DNA of 6,915 nucleotides from contig JANRIC010000164.1 in NCBI GenBank assembly GCA_033765345.1, forward strand, positions 1 through 6,915, written 5' to 3'. A program made the translations under genes and the position numbers. The DNA is from JANRIC01 sp033765345 (lineage in GTDB: Bacteria; Bacteroidota; Bacteroidia; Cytophagales; Microscillaceae). The stretch's first letter is position 1. Each line of letters opens with the position of its first letter. Under the pieces are notes generated by a model. It searched no databases and had not been told where the DNA came from. It saw only the letters and a program-made list of their open reading frames with translations. Positions 1 through 5,787 of the stretch are shown here, in pieces.

Positions 1-1080
1 AAATTGCTGGGTAAGCATCGCATACAAATCCTTGCCTTCTACAATATCTTTTAACACTTCATCGTTTTGCTCCGGATTTTTTATACGAAAGATATTTTTC
101 ATCTTGCCATAGTCACTGGCGATATTGGTGTCTAACATTTTATCAGGAAAATCTTGTTGTAATTGATACCGAGACAAAAAATACAAGACCATATCAGGAT
201 TATACAACAATTGTTTTGCTTTTTTGGTAAATTTATAGCCATTGTACCACTTTTTTAATTCACTCATCATGAAGGCTTTGTAAGTCGTATCGGGTTTTAT
301 AAAAGCCTCCACCAATTCCTCTACTTGGACGTGGGTAAACCCCAGCATTTCGTGCATCACCAAGGTATCAGAGATGTTTAATCCAATATTAAACCCGCTT
401 GTCAAAGAATCTAAGGTAACGGGAGTGACCCCCATCATCAATATTCTATCTACGATCCCTTCCCAAGTAGCATTTTTGATGATTTCATAAAACTTACGCA
501 CATAACCATCTCCGGTAACAATCTCCTTGAACTGCCCAAAGTCATAGGCCAAGATTTCATTCGTAAAATGGTCGTATTCATCTATCAAAAGGTAGATTTT
601 AAGATGCTTACAATATTTAAAAAATTTATTAATCACTGAAGCAGGAGATTTTTTTGATAATATCTCATTCAAATCTTCTTTAGTGATATTGGGTAAATAT
701 TCCTCTATAAATTTCTCGATGCTGATCTTGATAGATTCTAAAAAAGCTTCGTGGGTTTTATCAGGGCTAGTCGTGTCAATCCCACTAAAATTAAAAACCA
801 AAACTGCATATTGATTTGCCAAAGGCGTGGGGTGCTTGCCGATGTACTGCGCTCCAAACAAAGCCTCAAACTTATCTTTGTGCTGGATGCCATAATAATA
901 AGACAACATAGACAAAAACAAACTTTTACCAAAACGCCGAGGACGAAAAAAGAATAAATAACTCTCCCCCATATTTTCCAATAGCTCAATATATGGAGTA
1001 TTATCTGAAAAATAACAATTTTGAGTGATGAGCTTCTCAAAATCGCTAATGCCATACGGTATTTTTTGATTTGTTTTCAT
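1..1080 (-). CDS. AAA-family ATPase (PF09820-like), C-terminus beyond window edge
   Basis: The minus strand is open without a stop from the ATG at 1080 to base 1, giving the first 360 residues of a longer protein. The N-terminus (KIPYGISDFEKL, then YFSDNTPYI at about 23-31) follows the opening of the AAA-ATPase_like family. A Walker A-like RPRRFGKSL sits at 47-55, Walker B with LLIDEYD at about 164-170, and KKWYNGYKF at about 277-284 is a family hallmark. Full-length members usually carry a C-terminal PD-(D/E)XK nuclease-like domain (PF08011), which would lie outside the window. The usual N-terminal DKT is DNT here. These proteins are abundant in Bacteroidota, often as paralogues. Their role is not established, although a nucleic-acid or defence function is often suspected. 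The gene is divergent from eboC and probably unrelated to it. The family call is firm; function is unknown. Confidence 0.9.
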   Translation of the reverse strand, partial: MKTNQKIPYGISDFEKLITQNCYFSDNTPYIELLENMGESYLFFFRPRRFGKSLFLSMLSYYYGIQHKDKFEALFGAQYIGKHPTPLANQYAVLVFNFSGIDTTSPDKTHEAFLESIKISIEKFIEEYLPNITKEDLNEILSKKSPASVINKFFKYCKHLKIYLLIDEYDHFTNEILAYDFGQFKEIVTGDGYVRKFYEIIKNATWEGIVDRILMMGVTPVTLDSLTSGFNIGLNISDTLVMHEMLGFTHVQVEELVEAFIKPDTTYKAFMMSELKKWYNGYKFTKKAKQLLYNPDMVLYFLSRYQLQQDFPDKMLDTNIASDYGKMKNIFRIKNPEQNDEVLKDIVEGKDLYAMLTQQF

Positions 1081-1151
1081 AAAGGCTAAAGTAGGGAATT
1101 TTGTTGGGAAATGGAAAAGGTGTCACGCAATACAAAGTATGTCTTTAGAAA

Positions 1152-1186
1152 TTAGCACCAGGCGTAGTAGATACCCCTGGTGATAA
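1152..1186. repeat. Inverted repeat in the divergent spacer (possible operator or hairpin)
   Basis: CACCAGG (1156-1162) and CCTGGTG (1176-1182) are perfect inverted copies around 13 bases. After one mismatch the outer TTA and TAA extend the match to 10 of 11 pairs. It lies roughly midway in the spacer between the divergent ATPase gene (ATG at 1080) and eboC (ATG at 1263), about 70 bases or more from each. No T-run follows on either strand, so an intrinsic terminator is unlikely. A regulator-binding site or structured leader is plausible but unproven. Nothing else clear is seen in 1081-1262. Confidence 0.55.
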
Positions 1187-1262
1187 AGAGAAAAACCTAT
1201 TCGTAGCCACAAATCTCTTCATACAAATTCTGAAAATCACTTTAATTCTGCTATAATTGTGT

Positions 1263-2168
1263 ATGAAAACTTTATTTGCTTATCTGCGCTTAATGCGACC
1301 ACCTAACCTACTCACAGCCGTAGCAGATATTCTCTTGGGCTACGCCGTATCCGGTGCTGTGATCCACCTGAAAGATTTATTTCAATATCAATTTGTTCAT
1401 TTGAATCAACTACCATTCCTGATCTTGGCTACCATCGGACTGTATGGCGGCGGTGTGGTGCTCAATGATGTATTTGACTATCAATTGGATAAAATCGAGC
1501 GACCCGAGCGACCTCTACCCAGTGGAAAGGCTTCTTTGTGGGGAGCAACCCTGCTAGGAATTTTTTTACTGGCTGCCGGGGTTCTGTTTTCCTGGCTTGT
1601 AAGCTTCCTGAGTTTTATGATAGCCCTCTTAATCGTAACCCTGGTGATTTCTTATGATGCCTGGGCTAAACACCACCTTTTCTGGGGTCCGCTCAATATG
1701 GGTTTGTGTAGAGGGTTTAATTTGTTGTTAGGAGTAAGTATTATAGGAACTATTATACAAACAATATATGTTTTGGTTTTTATCCCTGTCATTTATATAG
1801 GTGCTATCACGATGGTAAGCCAGGGAGAAGTACACGGCGGAAACTTATCTGCGCTTAGAGTAGCAGCCGGGATGTACGGGTTTGTCGTGGTGGCTATTTT
1901 GGGGCTAGGATTCCTGCCACAATACCAATATTGGACAACCCTTCCCTTTTTGCTTCTTTTTATCTATCTGATCTTCCCACCCTTATTCAAGGCGATGCAG
2001 ACTTTGGCCGCCAAAGATGTGTTTAAAGCTGTCAAAGCGGGCGTATTGGCATTGGTAGTGATGGATTCGGCACTGGCTGCAGGTTTTGCGGGTTGGGAAT
2101 ACGGACTCTTAGTATTATTTTTGCTGCCAATGTCCTTGGGCATTGCAAAACTTTTTGCTGTTACCTAA
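1263..2168 (+). CDS. eboC: UbiA-like membrane prenyltransferase homologue EboC
   Basis: This 301-residue polytopic membrane protein is related to the UbiA prenyltransferases, which transfer isoprenoid chains to an acceptor at the inner membrane. RPPNLLTAVADILLGY (12-27) is the usual N-terminal signature. The first Asp-rich, Mg-diphosphate motif NDVFDYQLD is at 68-76, followed by RPLPSGK. YDAWAK (131-136) and GPLNMGLCRGFNLLLG (142-157) match the EboC subgroup. About eight to nine hydrophobic helices are visible. Where UbiA enzymes carry a second DxxxD motif, the chain reads SQGEVHGGN (186-194), so the second metal site appears altered. ATG 1263 is chosen over an in-frame TTG at 1257 because it gives the normal N-terminus. 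eboD and eboE follow on the same strand, which supports the ebo assignment. The substrate is unknown. Confidence 0.88.
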   Translation: MKTLFAYLRLMRPPNLLTAVADILLGYAVSGAVIHLKDLFQYQFVHLNQLPFLILATIGLYGGGVVLNDVFDYQLDKIERPERPLPSGKASLWGATLLGIFLLAAGVLFSWLVSFLSFMIALLIVTLVISYDAWAKHHLFWGPLNMGLCRGFNLLLGVSIIGTIIQTIYVLVFIPVIYIGAITMVSQGEVHGGNLSALRVAAGMYGFVVVAILGLGFLPQYQYWTTLPFLLLFIYLIFPPLFKAMQTLAAKDVFKAVKAGVLALVVMDSALAAGFAGWEYGLLVLFLLPMSLGIAKLFAVT

Positions 2169-2182
2169 AGTTCGTATATTAG
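2155..2182 (+). promoter_or_regulatory. Candidate Bacteroidota-type promoter for eboDE
   Basis: TTG (2155-2157, end of a T-run), a 17-base spacer and TATATTAG (2175-2182) resemble the Bacteroidota -33 TTG and -7 TAnnTTTG elements, with one mismatch in the -7 box. It overlaps the end of eboC and would leave a leader of about 95 bases before the eboD ATG. The same stretch holds short inverted copies (TTTTGCT at 2153-2159 and AGCAAAA at 2181-2187). Such weak matches are common in AT-rich DNA. Confidence 0.25.
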
Positions 2183-2284
2183 CAAAACTTCAGCAATGAG
2201 CTTTTAATGAAGAAATTATAAAATTGAACGATCTCATCATCTTGAAAAACGTTATAGATGAATTAGCAGATAATCTTTATATCC

Positions 2285-3475
2285 ATGAAATCAATTCAAC
2301 AGGAATTTGCAGTTTCCTTTCGTTACGAGACCTTTTTTACTGAAGGTCTGTTTAAATCCGATAATCCCCTATTCAAAAATCTACTGGAAAATGATCACGG
2401 ACTAGGCCCGCATAAATTCTTGGTCGTGATTGACAATGGGGTCGTAAACCATCATCCCAATCTACAAACACAGATTTTAGCATATACCCAACAGTACCCT
2501 GAAATCATGCGCCTAGTTACTGCACCGATTATTGTACCCGGTGGTGAAGACGCTAAAAATTCAGCCAATCTCGTAGAATATATCCTCAAAGAAATAGACG
2601 AGTGCAGCATTTGTCGTCATTCTTATGTAGTGGCCATTGGAGGAGGAGCTGTATTGGATATGGTAGGGTATGCCGCAGCCATTGCACACCGTGGAGTAAG
2701 GCTTATCCGTATCCCAACCACTGTACTTGCTCAGAATGACTCCGGCGTAGGGGTGAAAAATGGAGTAAATGCTTTTTCTAAGAAAAATTTTCTAGGAACT
2801 TTCAAACCTCCTTATGCAGTCATTAATGATGCTGATTTCTTGCATACATTGGATAGCCGTGATTGGCGCTCAGGAATTTCTGAAGCCATCAAAGTAGCTT
2901 TGATCAAAGACGCGGCCTTCTTTGAAGAAATAGAACAAAATACCGAAAAATACCTCATCCGGGATATAGAAGCGATGAATGAGCTTATTTTCCGCTGTGC
3001 AGAGCTGCACATGGATCATATTGCAGGTGGCGATCCCTTTGAGTTAGGTTCGTCTCGTCCGCTGGATTTTGGCCACTGGGCTGCCCACAAACTGGAATCC
3101 CTGACACGTTATGCCCTACGGCACGGAGAAGCGGTAGCCATTGGAATAGCCCTGGATGTGACCTATTCGTATTTGAAAGGTTTATTGTCCGAAAATGAGT
3201 GGCAAAGAGTAATAAATCTGCTCGATCACCTGGGCTTTGATGTATATCATCACAAATTGAGCGAAAATATTGATGATTTTGAAAATCCCGCTTGTTTACT
3301 CAGAGGTTTAGAAGAATTCAGAGAGCACCTAGGAGGGCAGTTGACTATTATGCTCATTGAGCGCATCGGACACGGACTAGAAGTACACGAAATGGATCAT
3401 AAACTTCTTAAAAAATCCGTAGAAATTCTATTTCAAAAACAACAGGAAAAAGTTACAGTTGACGAAGGTTTATAA
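2285..3475 (+). CDS. eboD: 3-dehydroquinate synthase-like sugar-phosphate cyclase EboD
   Basis: A 396-residue cytosolic protein of the dehydroquinate synthase (AroB)-like family. Family members bind NAD and a divalent metal and cyclise a sugar phosphate. PGGEDAKN is at 85-92. The nucleotide-binding loop AIGGGAVLDMVGYAAA is at 117-132. PTTVLAQNDSGVGVKNGVN (144-162) keeps the catalytic-lysine region (K158), followed by KNFLGTF. The expected metal ligands E200, H264 (in GHWAAH) and H280 (in RHGEA) are all present, as is the second His of HxxxH, H268. Active-site retention suggests a real enzyme. The neighbours eboC and eboE, and the KNG and GHWAAHKLE variants, mark the EboD branch rather than shikimate-pathway AroB. 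ATG 2285 follows an in-frame stop at 2264-2266. The stop is 3 bases from the eboE ATG, so the two are almost certainly co-transcribed. Substrate and product are unknown. Confidence 0.92.
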   Translation: MKSIQQEFAVSFRYETFFTEGLFKSDNPLFKNLLENDHGLGPHKFLVVIDNGVVNHHPNLQTQILAYTQQYPEIMRLVTAPIIVPGGEDAKNSANLVEYILKEIDECSICRHSYVVAIGGGAVLDMVGYAAAIAHRGVRLIRIPTTVLAQNDSGVGVKNGVNAFSKKNFLGTFKPPYAVINDADFLHTLDSRDWRSGISEAIKVALIKDAAFFEEIEQNTEKYLIRDIEAMNELIFRCAELHMDHIAGGDPFELGSSRPLDFGHWAAHKLESLTRYALRHGEAVAIGIALDVTYSYLKGLLSENEWQRVINLLDHLGFDVYHHKLSENIDDFENPACLLRGLEEFREHLGGQLTIMLIERIGHGLEVHEMDHKLLKKSVEILFQKQQEKVTVDEGL

Positions 3476-3478
3476 AGA

Positions 3479-4690
3479 ATGCAAATTCAAGAGAAACTCC
3501 ACCTGACCTATTGCACCAATATTCACCCCGGCGAAACCTGGCAAGAGGTTTTTGCTGGTTTGCAGGCTTATATCCTTCCTCTCAAGCAAGACCTTTCACC
3601 TGAAGCTCCTTTTGGCATAGGTCTGCGACTCTCCAATCAAGCAAGTGTAGAGCTATTGGAAGGAAACCAATTGGGAGAGTTTAAAAACTGGTTGGATACA
3701 AATGGTTTGTATGTTTTTACGATGAATGGTTTTCCTTATGGTGGTTTTCACCGACAAATCGTCAAAGACCAAGTGCATCAGCCGGATTGGACAACAGATG
3801 CAAGAAAAGAATATACCCTTTGCCTTTTTAAAATCCTAAGTACTCTTTTGCCCGAAGGGCAGGAGGGAGGCATTTCTACTTCACCACTATCTTATAAATA
3901 CTGGACACAAGAGCAGGATCAAAACACCGTGTTTGAACAAGCTACCGAAAATATCCTACGGGTTTTGGATTTTCTGATGGAGTGTAATGAGCAAAAAGGG
4001 CAATTACTTCATTTGGATATTGAACCCGAGCCGGACGGATTGCTTGAAAACTCCGAAGAAGTACTACAATATTATCGCAATTGGCTGATTCCCACGGGGC
4101 TTAAATACTTGATGGGGAAATACGGGTATGGTTTTTCTGAGAGTTATGAGCTTATTCTGCGGCATATTCAATTGTGTTATGATGTTTGCCATTTTGCTAT
4201 TGCTTATGAAAATCATAGCGAAACCTTGCAAAAATTTCATCAGGCAGGCATTCAGATCGGTAAATTTCAAATCAGTGCGGCTCTAAAAGCAGATTTTCAG
4301 CAGCAAAACCCTGAATCACTGTTAGAAGTACTAGGAAATTTTAATGAATCTACCTATTTACATCAGGTGATTGCCCGAACTTCAGAAGGAAATCTGGTAC
4401 AGTTTGCCGATTTACCCGAAGCACTTTCACAAGAAGACTTTTCTGTGTACAAAGAATGGCGCATTCATTTTCACGTTCCTGTTTTCTTGCCAGAATATCA
4501 AATTCTGTCTTCTACGCAAAGCGATATTGTAGAGATTTTAGAGATTGTCAAAGAGCAATCCCCAAGCAAGCATCTGGAAGTAGAAACTTATACCTGGGAA
4601 GTACTCCCCCAAGATGCACAAATAGATTTGAAATCATCCATTCAGCGTGAGCTAGAGTGGGTAAAGCAGCAGATGGCAATTACTGAATAA
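3479..4690 (+). CDS. eboE: TIM-barrel metabolite traffic protein EboE
   Basis: This 403-residue protein matches EboE, which is related to xylose isomerase-like TIM-barrel sugar(-phosphate) isomerases. It opens with LTYCTNIHPGETW (9-21). Barrel-strand motifs carrying acidic and His residues follow: HLDIEPEPDG (178-187), YDVCHF (234-239), QIGKFQISAAL (259-269), HFHVPVF (330-336) and HLEVETYTW (365-373). The spread of Glu, Asp and His at strand ends fits a metal- or sugar-binding site, so catalysis is plausible though unproven. No signal peptide or membrane helix is visible, so it is probably cytosolic. It starts 3 bases after eboD and is the last gene of the operon, ahead of a stem-loop. In cyanobacteria the ebo set is needed for export of a scytonemin precursor to the periplasm. 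What it serves here is unknown. Confidence 0.92.
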   Translation: MQIQEKLHLTYCTNIHPGETWQEVFAGLQAYILPLKQDLSPEAPFGIGLRLSNQASVELLEGNQLGEFKNWLDTNGLYVFTMNGFPYGGFHRQIVKDQVHQPDWTTDARKEYTLCLFKILSTLLPEGQEGGISTSPLSYKYWTQEQDQNTVFEQATENILRVLDFLMECNEQKGQLLHLDIEPEPDGLLENSEEVLQYYRNWLIPTGLKYLMGKYGYGFSESYELILRHIQLCYDVCHFAIAYENHSETLQKFHQAGIQIGKFQISAALKADFQQQNPESLLEVLGNFNESTYLHQVIARTSEGNLVQFADLPEALSQEDFSVYKEWRIHFHVPVFLPEYQILSSTQSDIVEILEIVKEQSPSKHLEVETYTWEVLPQDAQIDLKSSIQRELEWVKQQMAITE

Positions 4691-4702
4691 TGCTTCCCAA
4701 AC

Positions 4703-4733
4703 GGATTGTAATGGGAAAGAAACATTACAATCC
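4703..4733. terminator. Stem-loop between convergent genes, likely bidirectional terminator
   Basis: GGATTGTAATG (4703-4713) and CATTACAATCC (4723-4733) form a perfect 11-bp stem with a 9-base purine-rich loop. It starts 13 bases after the eboE stop. Its last base is also the last base of the convergent membrane-protein gene's stop codon. Position and symmetry suit a terminator for both transcripts. The stem is AT-rich and lacks a long U-tract on either side, so termination may be weak or the hairpin may instead protect the 3' ends. Confidence 0.55.
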
Positions 4734-5110
4734 TAAATCCATGTAAGCAAAAATGCCATCAGAAAAGTAAAAGCCACCGAAAAAAAGACCCCACCATAAA
4801 ATAAGACTTCTTTAAATCTATCCAAAGGAGGAAAAGGTATTTTGTAAGTTATTCTGAGGATTTCCAAAGCCCAGCCCATCGTATAACAAATATTGGCCAA
4901 AATGCCATAAATGACCATTTCAAGCAATATTTCGGGATAATAATAAATCAAATTATATGTTCGGTAGACCCACAAGCCTAATATACCACTTAATCCTACC
5001 AAGATATTAAAATGTATTCGGTGTTTTTCCCACCATCTGACCAGTTCCATCGTGTCGGAATATTCGGGTATTTCTTCGGACTGATCCATGTTATCTTTGT
5101 CTAAAATCAT
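4733..5110 (-). CDS. Small membrane protein of unknown function
   Basis: A 125-residue protein that I do not recognise. A polar, acidic N-terminus (1-30, ending in RWWEKHR at 25-31) is followed by three likely membrane helices at about 34-49, 61-82 and 102-125, with almost no tail after the last. The short loop RITYKIPFPPLDRFKE (86-101) lies between helices 2 and 3. No catalytic motif is seen. The WWEKxR opening before the first helix is reminiscent of other small uncharacterised Bacteroidota membrane proteins. A start at M8 (ATG 5089) is equally possible. It converges with eboE, stopping at TAG just inside the shared hairpin, and has no operon partner here. Absence of ebo-type features argues against its being eboA, eboB or eboF. 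It is judged real because of its coherent hydrophobic pattern and the bounded intergenic signals. Confidence 0.75.
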   Translation of the reverse strand: MILDKDNMDQSEEIPEYSDTMELVRWWEKHRIHFNILVGLSGILGLWVYRTYNLIYYYPEILLEMVIYGILANICYTMGWALEILRITYKIPFPPLDRFKEVLFYGGVFFSVAFTFLMAFLLTWI

Positions 5111-5151
5111 AAAAATCGGGCTAACTTAGGTCGAGAATCAGATTATTCAGA

Positions 5152-5180
5152 CTAAGTTACAAAATTAAAGCCACCCTCAA
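5152..5180 (-). promoter_or_regulatory. Candidate promoter for the small membrane protein
   Basis: On the minus strand TTG (5180-5178), 18 bases, then TAACTTAG (5159-5152) resembles the Bacteroidota -33 and -7 elements with one -7 mismatch. A transcript would have a leader of roughly 35 bases before ATG 5110. The -7 box is one arm of an 8-bp inverted repeat whose other arm is at 5122-5129, which could be an operator. The evidence is weak consensus similarity only. Confidence 0.3.
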
Positions 5181-5259
5181 CGAATAGTTGTAAAGAAATT
5201 TTACTGCCCTGACAATTGATGTGGGCATGATCAAATAGAAATATTAATTATTCACAAAA

Positions 5260-5272
5260 TTTGCCAGGCAAA
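5260..5272. repeat. Odd-centred palindrome TTTGCCAGGCAAA
   Basis: Six-base arms TTTGCC and GGCAAA flank a single A. It is one of the few GC-containing clusters in the spacer and sits about 145 bases upstream of the ssb ATG. A dimeric regulator site is possible. No function can be assigned from sequence. Confidence 0.35.
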
Positions 5273-5384
5273 CGGATAATTCTAACCTAACAGAAAACTA
5301 CACAAATATTATTTGGTGGAGTAGTTTTTACCACAACTTGAAGGTTTTAAAAACATTTAAGGTGTGATTTGCGCTTAATTCTTT

Positions 5385-5409
5385 TTATTGAAAATAAATT
5401 TATCAATAA
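5385..5409. repeat. Inverted repeat just upstream of the ssb start
   Basis: TTATTGA (5385-5391) and TCAATAA (5403-5409) are perfect inverted arms around 11 bases, ending 7 bases before the ssb ATG. It could be an operator or a translation-controlling hairpin for the ssb-recombinase transcript. It is AT-rich, so chance is a real alternative. Confidence 0.35.
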
Positions 5410-5416
5410 CTTTATA

Positions 5417-5770
5417 ATGCGTGGACTTAACAAAGTAATACTCATAGGCAATTTGGGCAATGAACCTGAAATCAAGACATTAGAAGGGAATGTAAAAGTA
5501 GCTCGTTTTTCACTTGCCACCTCAGAAAGCTACAAAGACAAAAACGGCGATACACAAACTGATACCGAATGGCACACCATCATTGCTTGGCGTAGCCTTG
5601 CCGAACTGGTAGAGAACTATCTGCACAAGGGCAGCACCATTTATATAGAAGGCAAAATCAAAACAAGAAGCTACGAAGATAAAGAAGGCATCAAACGCTA
5701 CGTTACGGAAATAATCGCTAAAAACTTGGTGATGTTGGATAAAAAAACAAATGAAAAAAATGATATTTGA
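5417..5770 (+). CDS. ssb: Single-stranded DNA-binding protein, short, without acidic C-terminal tip
   Basis: A 117-residue OB-fold protein of the bacterial SSB family that binds and protects single-stranded DNA. The opening MRGLNKVILIGNLGNEPE (1-18), FSLATSESY (31-39), TEWHTIIAW (50-58) and KGSTIYIEGKIKTRSYED (71-88) align with E. coli SSB. W52, W58 and Y86 stand at the positions of W54, F60 and W88. The OB fold ends near residue 108 and the protein stops after KKTNEKNDI. The Gly/Pro-rich linker and the acidic DDDIPF-like tip that recruits repair and replication proteins in housekeeping SSBs are missing. It is therefore probably an accessory paralogue. ATG 5417 is chosen because it gives the canonical MxxxNKVxLIGNLG start; the longer in-frame TTG start at 5369 would add a non-conserved leader. 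The recombinase follows 17 bases downstream, so the two are probably one operon. Confidence 0.93.
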   Translation: MRGLNKVILIGNLGNEPEIKTLEGNVKVARFSLATSESYKDKNGDTQTDTEWHTIIAWRSLAELVENYLHKGSTIYIEGKIKTRSYEDKEGIKRYVTEIIAKNLVMLDKKTNEKNDI

Positions 5771-5787
5771 GGTATAAAATAGCGTGT

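Larger units (their letters stand above)
5111..5416. other. Non-coding divergent spacer between membrane protein and ssb
   Basis: These 306 bases hold no convincing ORF on either strand; the few ATGs run into stops within a handful of codons. The stretch is AT-rich and contains the separately listed promoter candidate and two of the inverted repeats. An 8-bp inverted pair TAACTTAG (5122-5129) and CTAAGTTA (5152-5159) is also present, the latter overlapping the candidate -7 box of the leftward gene. No tRNA-like or ribosomal sequence was recognised. It probably supplies promoters for both flanking genes. Confidence 0.6.

Noticed and set aside
738..1055. Open frame of 105 codons on the minus strand inside the ATPase region
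   Set aside because: It is a shifted-frame shadow. The frame starting at ATG 1080 carries the Walker motifs and stays open to the window edge.
1086..1093. TACTTTAG on the minus strand as a -7 box for the ATPase gene
   Set aside because: It is only a few bases from the start codon and lacks a TTG at the expected distance.
1252..1259. TATAATTG as a -10/-7 box for eboC
   Set aside because: It ends 3 bases before ATG 1263, so a transcript would start at or after the start codon, and no good TTG element lies upstream at the right distance.
2200..2343. Protein-like reading frame (..LNDLIILKNVIDELADNLY..) ahead of and overlapping the eboD start
   Set aside because: It lies between stops, has no ATG or GTG start, runs into eboD in another frame and ends soon after. 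Probably chance, though a decayed small gene cannot be excluded.
4456..4650. 64-codon plus-strand frame within eboE
   Set aside because: Out-of-frame shadow of eboE, whose conserved C-terminal motifs occupy the other frame.
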